From: Actinomycetes bacterium
GTDB lineage: Bacteria > Actinomycetota > Actinomycetes > Propionibacteriales > Propionibacteriaceae
Reading direction: 5' to 3'
Assembly: GCA_023393755.1 (NCBI GenBank)
Contig: JAEXCA010000128.1
Location: 1-15,923, forward strand
DNA: 15,923 nt
Shown: in pieces, positions 7,413-14,658 of the stretch
Position numbering within the stretch: position 1 is the first letter of the stretch
How the letters are laid out: every line of letters begins with the position of its first letter
Notes under the pieces: model-generated
Database searches by the model: none
What the model was told of the DNA's origin: nothing
Seen by the model: the letters and a program-made list of their open reading frames with translations, nothing else
Position numbers and translations under genes: made by a program

Positions 7413-8882
7413 TCAGTTGGCAGTTCGAGAAGTGGACGGACGGACGCCGGCCCGCTCCAGCGCGGCCCGCCAACGCGCGCGCTGTCCGGCGCGGCGCTCG
7501 GCGGTGACGTCCTCCGAGGGGGTGAACCTGCGCCCCGGAGCACTCGGCCGCGGGACGATGCCCAGACCCCGCGCCGCCAGGGCACCGGCCCCCAGCGGCG
7601 AGATGTCCGCCACCGTCGAGACCAGCAGGTCCCGGCCGAGCAGGTCGGCCTGCAGCTGCATCAGCAGGTCGGACGAGGTCGCGCCACCGCCGGCGTGGAG
7701 GGTGTCCTGCCGGCACTCGGGATCCATCACGTCCACCACGTCGCAGATCTGGTGGGCGACCGACTCCAGCCCGGCCCGGGCGACCTGGGCCCGGGTGGTC
7801 CCGGCCGCCAGGCCGGTCAGCGTCCCGACCGCGTCCGGCTCCCACCACGGCGCACCCAGCCCGTTCAGCGCCGGGACGAACACCGCGCTGCCGCTGTCAT
7901 CGGCGGTCGCGGCGAGTTCGGCGAGCCCCCGGCCTCCGTTCACGCCGAGCAGGGTCGCCAGCCAGTCCAGCCCACCGCCGGAGTACAGGATGTTCGCCTC
8001 GTGCGCCCACAGCGGCGCCTCCAGCGACCAGGCCAGCGTGGTCGAGACCCCGGCGCGACGCGCATCGGCGCCCTGCGCGGGAAGCATCACCGACGAGCCG
8101 GTGCCGTAGGTCGCCTTCCCGGTGTTGGCGTGCTCCGGCGCCAGCGCCCAGTGCCCGTAGAGCGCGGCATGGGAGTCGCCCAGCACGGCCAGGATCGGCA
8201 CTCCGTCCGGAATCCCCGGCACGCCGCGGGTGACGCCCCACGGACCGGCGGAGCCGCGCACCTCGGGCAGCAGGCCTCGCGGCACCCCGAACAGGGCGCA
8301 CATTCCGTCGTCCCAGCCCAGCTGGGCGAGGTCGAACAGCAGCGTCCGGGACGCATTGCCCGCCTCGACGGCGTAGACCGCACCGCCGGTCAGCCGGTCC
8401 AGCAGCCAGGCGTCGATCGTCCCCAGCCGCACGCCCGGCCGATCGCCCACCGCATCGACCAGCCAGCGGAGCTTGGTGGCGGAGTACATCGCGGCCAGTT
8501 CCAGCCCGGTGCGGGCCTGCACCAGTTCCACGGTTTCGGCGGTGGCCAGCCGTGAGCACAGCTCCGTGCCCCGCTGGTCCTGCCAGCTCAGCACCGGGCC
8601 GAGCGGCGCACCGGCGGCGTCCCAGGCCGTCACCGACTCGCGCTGGTTCGAGATCGCGATCCCGGCGAGTTCCACCTCCGGGTGCTCGGCGAGAACCTGC
8701 TCGGCCGCCGCCCGCACGCTCTCCCACAGCTCGGCGGCGTCCTGCTCCACCCAACCCGGCCGGGGCGACCTGATCGCCACCGGACGCGTCGCGGCACCCA
8801 GCACCCGCAGCGTGGCCGGATCGATCAGCAGCACCTTGGAACTCGTGGTGCCCTGATCGAGCGCCAGAATGCCGGTGACCAT
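7413..8882 (-). CDS. aplK: FGGY-family sugar kinase, glycerol-kinase-like (predicted D-apulose kinase)
   Basis: This 489-residue protein has the typical FGGY kinase layout. An N-terminal phosphate loop 'LDQGTTSSK' (8-16) is followed by 'SWQDQR' (99-104), 'NASRTLLFDL' (176-185), the catalytic aspartate D236 in 'GDSHAALYG', 'ATYGTGSSVML' (257-267) and the ATP-site 'HAGGGATSS' (396-404). These stretches align closely with glycerol kinase, so an automatic annotation as glpK is likely. However, the next genes are a TIM-barrel isomerase and a split transketolase, not glycerol genes. The proposed reaction is D-apulose plus ATP to D-apulose 4-phosphate. The start is ATG at 8882 with a GGGAG four bases upstream. 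It is the first gene of the four-gene operon. Kinase family is certain and substrate is inferred. Confidence 0.8.
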   Translation of the reverse strand: MVTGILALDQGTTSSKVLLIDPATLRVLGAATRPVAIRSPRPGWVEQDAAELWESVRAAAEQVLAEHPEVELAGIAISNQRESVTAWDAAGAPLGPVLSWQDQRGTELCSRLATAETVELVQARTGLELAAMYSATKLRWLVDAVGDRPGVRLGTIDAWLLDRLTGGAVYAVEAGNASRTLLFDLAQLGWDDGMCALFGVPRGLLPEVRGSAGPWGVTRGVPGIPDGVPILAVLGDSHAALYGHWALAPEHANTGKATYGTGSSVMLPAQGADARRAGVSTTLAWSLEAPLWAHEANILYSGGGLDWLATLLGVNGGRGLAELAATADDSGSAVFVPALNGLGAPWWEPDAVGTLTGLAAGTTRAQVARAGLESVAHQICDVVDVMDPECRQDTLHAGGGATSSDLLMQLQADLLGRDLLVSTVADISPLGAGALAARGLGIVPRPSAPGRRFTPSEDVTAERRAGQRARWRAALERAGVRPSTSRTAN

Positions 8883-8894
8883 CTCGCTCCCGCA

Positions 8895-8923
8895 TTAATA
8901 TTCGATGCTGTGTGGATACTCAA
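8895..8923 (-). promoter_or_regulatory. Candidate sigma-70 type promoter of the kinase operon
   Basis: On the minus strand TTGAGT (8923-8918) is followed after exactly 17 bases by TATTAA (8900-8895). The implied transcription start would lie only a few bases before the kinase ATG, which would make a nearly leaderless message and cut into the GGGAG site. The spacing is ideal but the exact start is uncertain. Confidence 0.45.
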
Positions 8924-8943
8924 TCCTTGCATAGCCCGGATGC
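8922..8943. promoter_or_regulatory. Candidate SorC operator in front of the kinase operon
   Basis: The sequence AATCCTTGCATAG (8922-8934) is repeated exactly at 9980-9992 in front of the regulator gene. Here the TTGCAT half-site is followed by an imperfect second arm ATGC (8940-8943). It sits just upstream of and touching the -35 hexamer of the kinase promoter. Confidence 0.5.
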
Positions 8944-8989
8944 GTTGGCAAGCACTGGGCGCCGGCCTCCACCCCGGTGCCGGCCGCTC

Positions 8990-9952
8990 TCAGCTCAGCA
9001 GGTACTCCGCGGTGCCGGTGTCGGTGACCAGGACGTTCACCCAGCCCCCGAGCACCGCCGCGCGGATCGGGGAGTGCTTCCGCGGGCCACCGGCCACCCC
9101 GATCCGGCGGGGCACGGCCAGCAGGGTCTCCGAGCCGATCCCGACCACGCGCGACTCGATGTCGGAGTGCACCGGCCTTCCCTCGGCGTCGAAGAACCTG
9201 AGACACACATCCCCCACGGCACCGAGCGCCCGCAGTTCGAGCTGATGGTCGTGGGGCAGGGCGTTGCCCGACTGCCGCAGCAGCGGGGACGGCTCCAGGC
9301 TGCCGATGCCGGCCAGCAGGACGCTCAGTCTCGACCATTCCTGGCTGGCGTCCCTGACGTACGGCTCGGCCATGATCGCGGTCCGCAACTCCGGCGACGA
9401 CACGAAGCCGGGAGCGGTCAGGAAGTGCGGGGTGGCACCGGTCAGCAGCGCGACCTGCTCGGTCAGCCGGGTGGCCTGAACCTGGGCGGACGGCTCCCCC
9501 ACCCCGCCGATCACCTGCACGACGGTGTCGGCCAGCGGCCGCGGGGATTTCGACATCGAGTTGGCCATCGCCAGCAGGGTCGCGCTCCAGGACGAGATCC
9601 CGATCCGCTCGTGACCCAGCAGCACCTCGGTCAGGTAGGCGCCGGCCGCGGCGCCGATCGCCGACTGGATGCTCGCCTCGTCGTCCAGGTTGGACCGCAC
9701 CACCACCGCGTCCGCCAGTCCGTAGCGGCTGACCAGCGACTCCTCGAGTTCGGAGTTGCCGCCCAGCGGTTCGTGGATGGTGACCCGCACGATGCCGAGA
9801 TCCTCCGCCCGCTTGAGCAGGCGCGAGACCTTGGCCTGGGAGACGTGCAACTGCTCGGCGATCTGCGGTTGGCGCTGGCCCTGCTCGTAGTACATCCGGG
9901 CCACCCGTACCATCAGTCGCTGCTGGCTCTCCGAACCGCTCACTGCCGCCAT
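8990..9952 (-). CDS. SorC/DeoR-like sugar-binding transcriptional regulator
   Basis: This 320-residue protein has an N-terminal helix-turn-helix (about 13-50, with 'PQIAEQLHVSQAKVSRLLKR') and a long C-terminal SorC-type sugar-phosphate-binding domain (about 60-320). The domain includes 'GIGSLEPSPLL' and a 'VAGGPRKHSPIRAAVLGG' end, both typical of the family. SorC proteins respond to phosphorylated sugars and control neighbouring catabolic operons. The gene lies between the predicted glycosidase and the kinase operon on the same strand, and a perfect palindrome stands in front of it. The effector would be an apulose or xylulose phosphate if the pathway call is right. The start is ATG at 9952 with a GAGGGGG eight to nine bases upstream. 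Confidence 0.85.
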   Translation of the reverse strand: MAAVSGSESQQRLMVRVARMYYEQGQRQPQIAEQLHVSQAKVSRLLKRAEDLGIVRVTIHEPLGGNSELEESLVSRYGLADAVVVRSNLDDEASIQSAIGAAAGAYLTEVLLGHERIGISSWSATLLAMANSMSKSPRPLADTVVQVIGGVGEPSAQVQATRLTEQVALLTGATPHFLTAPGFVSSPELRTAIMAEPYVRDASQEWSRLSVLLAGIGSLEPSPLLRQSGNALPHDHQLELRALGAVGDVCLRFFDAEGRPVHSDIESRVVGIGSETLLAVPRRIGVAGGPRKHSPIRAAVLGGWVNVLVTDTGTAEYLLS

Positions 9953-9979
9953 GCCTCAAACCCCCTCGCCGATGAGGCA

Positions 9980-9998
9980 AATCCTTGCATAGCTATGC
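9980..9998. promoter_or_regulatory. Candidate SorC operator in front of its own gene
   Basis: It contains the perfect 12-base palindrome GCATAGCTATGC (9987-9998) and the AATCCTTGCATAG block shared with the kinase promoter region. It lies in the 57-base gap between the hydrolase stop and the regulator start, which suggests autoregulation. Confidence 0.6.
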
Positions 9999-10009
9999 GC
10001 GAACCGTCC

Positions 10010-11533
10010 CTACTCCGCGATCCGGGTGATCCGCAGCGCCACTGACTCCCCCTCCGGCAGCGCCACGGGCGCGGAGCCGCGCGCGTGGGCGTCGTTGCGC
10101 TGGACCTCGGAAAGCATGAACCGCTCCGGTACCGGCGTGATCGTCATCCGCCAGGTGTCGATCACCTCGACGCCGAACACGTCGCCCGGCTGCAGCCGCT
10201 CCCCCTTGTTCCCCTGCGGCAGCCGGAACGTCCAGGCCGCCGGCGCCCGGTTCCCGAGGTACTGCAGGTACTGCCGTCGCGGCACCCCGGCCACCTGGTC
10301 GGGATCGTCCCAGCCGTCGATCGGATCCAGTCCCGGCACCACCAGGTCGTCGAGCACCTGCCGCAGGAACCTGAGCCGTTCCGGGCTCCCACCCTGGAAG
10401 GCGCCGCCCTCGACGACGTGAAGGCTGCCCCCGGGGCGCTGGAAGCTCTCGCCGTGGCTGGCGTAGCAGCCGGAGACGGTGGCGACCCAGAACTGATGGA
10501 CGAGTTCCCGCGCGGTCAGGCGTCCCCAGCGTTCCGGGATGTCGCCCTCGTACTTGATCTCGTCCAGCACGACCGGCTTGCGGTAGACGTCGCGGTACAG
10601 CGACGCCCGCCCCAGTTCCTGGGTGGCGAAGCCGTTCTGGATGGACGCGTGGGTGATCCAGGGCCGGTTGTGGTCGAAGAGCTCCATCCAGTTGTGGATC
10701 GACCGCGGCCGCCGGTGCGGGTCGAGGTCGGCCAGCAGCCGGCCGAGGTCGTCCCATCGCTGCCAGGGCCGGTCGAGCAGGTCGAACTCGTTGCACAGCG
10801 ACCACCAGACATTGGGGTGGGCGGAGAGCCGGGCGACCAGGTAGCGCAGATAGGTCGCCTCCTGCTCGGCGGTGAGCCGATCGAGCCCGAACCGGCCACC
10901 GTCGTAGGCGTTGAGCACCAGCAGATCGGCCTGGATCCCCCGTTCCGCCAGCGCCGCCACCGCGGCGTCCAGCCGCTGGAAGAAGGGGATCACCGGCCGG
11001 GTGACGTCCCAGGCTCCGGTGGCGTCGCGCTGGAACGGCAGCAACTCCGGGAAGTGGACGACGTGGTTGCCGGCCTGCGGGAAGACCAGGAAGCGGAGCT
11101 TGTTGAAGCCCGCGGCACTGACCGCGTCCAGGGTGGCGGTGAACAGCGGCTCCGCCTGGTGGAGCCAGTTGTAGACCGTGGTGCCGACCGGGCGGTACGG
11201 GGTACCGTCGCGATGGGCGAAGTGGAAGGTGGCGGCCACCTCCACCCCGCCGGGACGGGCCGGTTGCGCGACCTCGAGCCGCCCGGACGCACCGTCCAGC
11301 ATCGGTTCGTCACTGCTGCTGCGCCAGGCCCAGCGTCCGGCCCGCGGCGGGTCGAACCGGACCCGGTAGCAGGTCCCGCCGTCCCAGAAGCCCGGCACCG
11401 TGACCTGCGCGTCGTCGTTCTGGAAGCTGACCGAGAACGGGGTGGGGTCGGCGGGTTCCGGCGGGCCGGCGAACGTCAACTCGACGATCGGCGCCCCGGC
11501 GTTCCGGCAGGTTCGGGGGTCGGTGGCGCTCAC
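10010..11533 (-). CDS. DUF5060/apiosidase-like glycoside hydrolase, cytoplasmic
   Basis: This 507-residue protein starts with a DUF5060 immunoglobulin-like domain (about 10-95: 'FSVSF', 'VTVPGFWDGGTCYRVRFD', 'GRWAW'). A TIM barrel of the DUF4038/apiosidase-like type follows from 'DGTPYRPVGTTVYNWLH' (about 109-125). Probable catalytic carboxylates are E249 in 'WWSLCNEFDLL' and E325 in 'PVVLDEIKYEGD'. The C-terminal end is a beta-rich domain as in DUF5605 proteins. No signal peptide is visible, so it should act on imported oligosaccharides or glycosides. The frame extends to a TTG at 11578, but I chose GTG at 11533 because AGGAG lies seven bases upstream of it. Next to an apiose-type operon, release of apiose from apiosides is the favoured role. 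Other small plant glycosides remain possible. Confidence 0.75.
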   Translation of the reverse strand: MSATDPRTCRNAGAPIVELTFAGPPEPADPTPFSVSFQNDDAQVTVPGFWDGGTCYRVRFDPPRAGRWAWRSSSDEPMLDGASGRLEVAQPARPGGVEVAATFHFAHRDGTPYRPVGTTVYNWLHQAEPLFTATLDAVSAAGFNKLRFLVFPQAGNHVVHFPELLPFQRDATGAWDVTRPVIPFFQRLDAAVAALAERGIQADLLVLNAYDGGRFGLDRLTAEQEATYLRYLVARLSAHPNVWWSLCNEFDLLDRPWQRWDDLGRLLADLDPHRRPRSIHNWMELFDHNRPWITHASIQNGFATQELGRASLYRDVYRKPVVLDEIKYEGDIPERWGRLTARELVHQFWVATVSGCYASHGESFQRPGGSLHVVEGGAFQGGSPERLRFLRQVLDDLVVPGLDPIDGWDDPDQVAGVPRRQYLQYLGNRAPAAWTFRLPQGNKGERLQPGDVFGVEVIDTWRMTITPVPERFMLSEVQRNDAHARGSAPVALPEGESVALRITRIAE

Positions 11534-11555
11534 TGCCTCACTCCTCGTCACTGAG

Positions 11556-11580
11556 TGCATATCCAATCGATGATGCAATT
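11556..11580. promoter_or_regulatory. Candidate SorC operator in front of the glycosidase gene
   Basis: TGCAT (11556-11560) and ATGCA (11573-11577) form an inverted repeat with a 12-base spacer. On the minus strand the first arm reads TTGCAT, the same half-site as in front of the regulator and kinase genes. The site lies about 25-45 bases upstream of the chosen GTG start. A weak promoter, TTGAGC then TAACAA with a 17-base spacer, is readable just upstream on the minus strand. Confidence 0.5.
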
Positions 11581-11698
11581 GTTATCAGCCTGGCGTGGCC
11601 GGCTCAACCCCGGATACCGCGACGCCGGCTGTGTCAGCCTCCCACCCGTCCGGTCCGGGAGGGGCCGGGCAGCCCGCGGGGTGTGAAATCCTGGCGGC

Positions 11699-12409
11699 AT
11701 GCGCCTGCTCCTGATCCGCCACGGCGAGTCGAAGAACAACCGGCTCCACACCGAGACCGGCAGTTGGGAGGGCCGGTCGCCCGATCCGTCGCTGACCGAC
11801 CTGGGCGAGCTTCAGGCCGACAAGCTGGCCGACTTCGCCGTCGAACACGACCTTCCCCGTCCGGACGTCCTGTACACCTCCCTCATGCGCCGCGCGGTCT
11901 CCACCGCCGCGCCGCTGGCCCGGGCCCTCGACCTGCCGCTGCAGGGCCACCCGCTGCTGCACGAGGTGGGTGGGGTGTTCGAGGCCAACGACGAGGGCCC
12001 GCAGGTCGAGGGAACCCCGACCCCGGGAAGCCCGGCCAGTGCCCTGCTGGCGCTGAGCCCCCACCTGGTGCTGCCCGACGAGGCCGACGAGGACGGCTGG
12101 TACCGGCTGCCCTACGAACTGCCGGCCCACGCCTGGGACCGCGCCCGGCAGGTCGCCGCCGACCTGCTGGAGCGCTACGGCGACACCGGCCGGACGGTGG
12201 GCATGGTGTCGCACGGCTGGTTCAGCCAGTACCTGATCCACGCCCTGCTGGGCTGGGAGCCGGGCCCCGAGGGCAGGCTCTCCGCCTGGCTGATGATCCA
12301 CAACACCGGCCACACCCTGCTCGATCTCGACATGAACACCGGCTGGCCGCCGGTCCTCACCTGGCTGAACCGGCACGATCACCTGACCGGGGACGAACTC
12401 ACCGGGTAG
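11699..12409 (+). CDS. Histidine phosphatase family protein (phosphoglycerate mutase-like)
   Basis: This 236-residue protein shows the histidine phosphatase signature 'LIRHGES' (5-11, phosphoacceptor H8), the arginine pair in 'SLMRRAVSTA' (61-70), the acid E89 in 'LLHEVGG' and the second histidine H172 in 'SHGWFSQ'. A long insert (about 92-145) separates the last two parts. It would remove phosphate from a small metabolite, substrate unknown; true phosphoglycerate mutase activity is not indicated. It is divergent from the glycosidase gene and convergent with the MFS gene, so it appears to be a single transcription unit. No strong ribosome binding site precedes the ATG. Confidence 0.85.
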   Translation: MRLLLIRHGESKNNRLHTETGSWEGRSPDPSLTDLGELQADKLADFAVEHDLPRPDVLYTSLMRRAVSTAAPLARALDLPLQGHPLLHEVGGVFEANDEGPQVEGTPTPGSPASALLALSPHLVLPDEADEDGWYRLPYELPAHAWDRARQVAADLLERYGDTGRTVGMVSHGWFSQYLIHALLGWEPGPEGRLSAWLMIHNTGHTLLDLDMNTGWPPVLTWLNRHDHLTGDELTG

Positions 12410-12420
12410 CGCGCGCCCGG
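12402..12420. terminator. Possible short terminator hairpin between convergent genes
   Basis: CCGGG (12402-12406) and CCCGG (12416-12420) can pair around the TAG stop of the phosphatase gene, in the 15-base gap before the convergent MFS gene. The stem is only five pairs and there is no T-run. Confidence 0.25.
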
Positions 12421-12424
12421 GGGA

Positions 12425-13681
12425 TCAGCGCGGAGTCCGCATCGGGACCCGGCCGCCCCCGACCACCACCCGGTTCGCCGGCCGACGGACAAGGATCAGG
12501 CCGGCGATCGCCACGGCCACCTGGAGAGCGCCGGTCAGCACCAGCACCGTCCCGGCTCCCAGCCAGCCGATCAGGGCACCACCGACCAGCAGCCCCAGGG
12601 ACACCCCGCCGGAGTGCAGGACGCTCTGCGCGGTGAAGGCCGCCCGCCGGTCGGCGCCCGCGGTTCGCTCGCCGATCAACGCGTTGAGCGCCGCGAGCCC
12701 CCACGGCATGGCGAATCCGCCCACCCCCGCGACGGCCGCGATCCCGAGCAGGTCGGGCGCGACCGCCGGAAGCACGGCGAAGGTCACCCCGAGCACGATC
12801 CACGAGGTCGCCATGGTCGGCATCGGGGGCAACCGCTCGATCAGCAGCGGCACCAGGAAGGCCGCCAGCACCGAGGTGGCGCCGTAGCCGCTCATCCCCG
12901 CCGCGATCAGCGCGCCGGGCGTCCCGTGCGCGACACCCAGCAGCGCCAGCCCGAGGCTGAAGCCGAACCAGGAGATGCCGCCCACCCCCGCCATCGCGAT
13001 CCCCGCGGCGACATCGGGGCGCGAACGGAGCACCGCCAGCACCGACGGTGTGGAACGGCCCGCCGGGGATGCGTCCGCGGGGACGGACGAGCCCGCCGGA
13101 GCCGGCGCCGCCGGGACGCTGAGCATGGCCAGGGCGGCGAGCGCGACGATCGCGGTCTCGCACCACAACAGCGGCTCGGCTCCCCAGGTCGTCACCAGCC
13201 AGGCTCCGGCGGGCGGGGCGAAGATCATCGACACCCGGTGCGCGAGATCCTGCCACGCCAACCAGGCGGTCGGGCCGGAGGTCGCCCCCTCGGCCGCGCC
13301 GGCGTCGGCGAGATCGGAGATCAACGCCCGCTGCGCCGGCCCGAGCAGGGCCCCGGCCGCGCCGGTCAGCAGCCCCGACGCGCACAGCGCCGCCACCCCG
13401 AGCAGCCCGGCGGCCGTGGCGGCCGGCACGATCGCCAGCCCCGCGGCCTGGCCGAACATCAGGATTCCCAGTGCCGGGCCCGAGGTCAGCCGGTCGCGGA
13501 TCCCCCGTCCCCACCAGCCAACGGTCAGCAGCGGCAGGCCGGCCATCCCGCCGACCAGGCCGGTGGTCCAGGCGTCGCCGGTCTCCGCCAGCGCCACCAG
13601 CGGCAGAGCCACCGCCGTCATCCGGGTGCCGATCCAGGTCACGAAGGTGGTGGCGACCACGGTCAGCAGAGCTCGGCGCAT
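12425..13681 (-). CDS. Major facilitator superfamily transporter
   Basis: This 418-residue membrane protein has about 12 hydrophobic helices in two halves. They are separated by a Pro/Ala/Ser-rich cytoplasmic loop (about 185-225) containing 'RSTPSVLAVLRSRPD'. The N-terminal half has 'LPLVALAETGDAWTTGLVGG' and an Arg/Asp-bearing loop ('GRGIRDRL'), as in macrolide/multidrug-exporter-like MFS proteins. Substrate is unknown; efflux is more likely than sugar uptake on family resemblance. The ATG at 13681 has no good ribosome binding site close by. The nearest AAGGAG (13703-13708) is 21 bases away, so the start is less certain. It is divergent from a LysR gene, its likely regulator. Confidence 0.8.
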   Translation of the reverse strand: MRRALLTVVATTFVTWIGTRMTAVALPLVALAETGDAWTTGLVGGMAGLPLLTVGWWGRGIRDRLTSGPALGILMFGQAAGLAIVPAATAAGLLGVAALCASGLLTGAAGALLGPAQRALISDLADAGAAEGATSGPTAWLAWQDLAHRVSMIFAPPAGAWLVTTWGAEPLLWCETAIVALAALAMLSVPAAPAPAGSSVPADASPAGRSTPSVLAVLRSRPDVAAGIAMAGVGGISWFGFSLGLALLGVAHGTPGALIAAGMSGYGATSVLAAFLVPLLIERLPPMPTMATSWIVLGVTFAVLPAVAPDLLGIAAVAGVGGFAMPWGLAALNALIGERTAGADRRAAFTAQSVLHSGGVSLGLLVGGALIGWLGAGTVLVLTGALQVAVAIAGLILVRRPANRVVVGGGRVPMRTPR

Positions 13682-13717
13682 GACTGGATCGTCCCAATCC
13701 TGCTCCTTCCGCGGTAG

Positions 13718-13747
13718 CTGACATCGGAATCGGCCACCTCATACACT
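13718..13747 (+). promoter_or_regulatory. Candidate promoter of the lysR gene (leaderless)
   Basis: CTGACA (13718-13723) is followed after 18 bases by TACACT (13742-13747). The ATG begins six bases after the -10 box, so transcription would start at or next to the start codon. There is no ribosome binding site, which agrees with a leaderless message as is common in actinomycetes. Confidence 0.5.
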
Positions 13748-13753
13748 GCGCGC

Positions 13754-14626
13754 ATGAGCTTGCGGCTGGACGTCGAGGATCTTCAACTGGTGGACGCGGT
13801 CGGCCGGCACGGCTCCGTCGGCGCGGCGGCGCGGGAACTGCTGCTCTCGCAGCCGTCGGCGAGTCGACGACTCGCGGCACTGGAACGGCGCCTGGACACC
13901 GTGCTCTTCGACCGCGACACCACCGGGGCACGGGCCACCGCCACCGGCCGGGAACTGGCCCGGCACGCCGGCCGGTTGCTGAGCGAGCTGGAGGCTCTCC
14001 CCGAGCACGTCCTGGCTGCGGCGGTGACCCCGACCCTCGTGGCCGGCACCATCGCCTCGCTCAGCCCGATGGTGTTCACCGCGCTGGAGATCGAACTGGA
14101 CGGTCTCCTGGTCGTCCCGGAGATCGACCACGGCCCGGCACTGATCCGGCGGGTGGCCCGCGGCACCCTGGACGCGGCGTTCGTCACCATCGCCGAGCAG
14201 ACGGTGATCCCGCGGGGCCTCACCCGCAGCCTGGTCGGCGAGTCGCCCCTGGTGCTCGTGCTGCCCGGCGGAGCCGAGCCGCCGGCGGCCCGCGGCCGGC
14301 GCCCGCTGGCGGGACGGACGGTGTTCTACTACGCCGTCGACCTGGCCGGCGAGGACGCCCGGGAGCGGCTCGCCGCGCTCGGGGCGCGGCCGCGTCCGGG
14401 GGCCACCATGGAGGCGACCATGCTGACCGCCCGCCACCGGCGCTGCCCGGCGCTGGTCCCGGAGTTCGCCGCCCGCTGGTACGCAGCCGGGGACGACCAG
14501 ATCGTCCGATCGCCGCTGCCGGGCCGGGTCACCGTCTCGCTGGTCACCCGGCCGCCGCAGCCGTCCGCGCTGGTCGACGTCCTGCCCGCGCTGCGCCGCC
14601 ACATCCTCGACGGCTGGAAGGGCTGA
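13754..14626 (+). CDS. LysR-family transcriptional regulator
   Basis: This 290-residue protein has a typical LysR N-terminal winged helix (about 6-65: 'HGSVGAAARELLLSQPSASR' with 'LERRLDTVLFDRD'), then a linker helix and a periplasmic-binding-like effector domain (about 95-290). It is divergently placed from the MFS transporter with a 72-base shared region, the usual LysR arrangement, so it probably controls that transporter and itself. The inducer is unknown. The start fits a leaderless promoter. Family assignment is firm. Confidence 0.88.
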   Translation: MSLRLDVEDLQLVDAVGRHGSVGAAARELLLSQPSASRRLAALERRLDTVLFDRDTTGARATATGRELARHAGRLLSELEALPEHVLAAAVTPTLVAGTIASLSPMVFTALEIELDGLLVVPEIDHGPALIRRVARGTLDAAFVTIAEQTVIPRGLTRSLVGESPLVLVLPGGAEPPAARGRRPLAGRTVFYYAVDLAGEDARERLAALGARPRPGATMEATMLTARHRRCPALVPEFAARWYAAGDDQIVRSPLPGRVTVSLVTRPPQPSALVDVLPALRRHILDGWKG

Positions 14627-14658
14627 GCGGACACCCGTCCCCGGCCGAGGGCTCAGCC
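14621..14658. terminator. Inverted repeat spanning two convergent stop codons
   Basis: GGCTGAGC (14621-14628) and GCTCAGCC (14651-14658) are perfect inverted copies. The first contains the TGA of lysR and the second the TGA of the GH99-like gene. A smaller hairpin, GGAC-ACCC-GTCC (14629-14640), sits within the loop. It could act as a bidirectional terminator, though no T-run follows. Confidence 0.4.

Noticed and set aside
7413..8882. Glycerol kinase (glpK) as the specific function
   Set aside because: Sequence resemblance is real, but neighbouring isomerase and split transketolase genes and the absence of glpF or glpD make a ketose kinase more likely.
4498..11554. Long plus-strand frames opposite the sugar operon, regulator and glycosidase (for example 4498-5853, 5583-6710, 7398-8555, 10085-11554)
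   Set aside because: Same compositional shadow pattern. The minus-strand genes here have clear family motifs and are coupled end to end.
11534..11578. Glycosidase start at TTG 11578 or ATG 11560
   Set aside because: These lie within the operator-like inverted repeat or lack a ribosome binding site. GTG at 11533 has AGGAG at good spacing.
12399..13931. A 510-residue minus-strand frame over the MFS gene and into lysR
   Set aside because: It is Gly/Arg/Ala-rich without membrane helices. The overlapping 418-residue frame is a clear MFS transporter.
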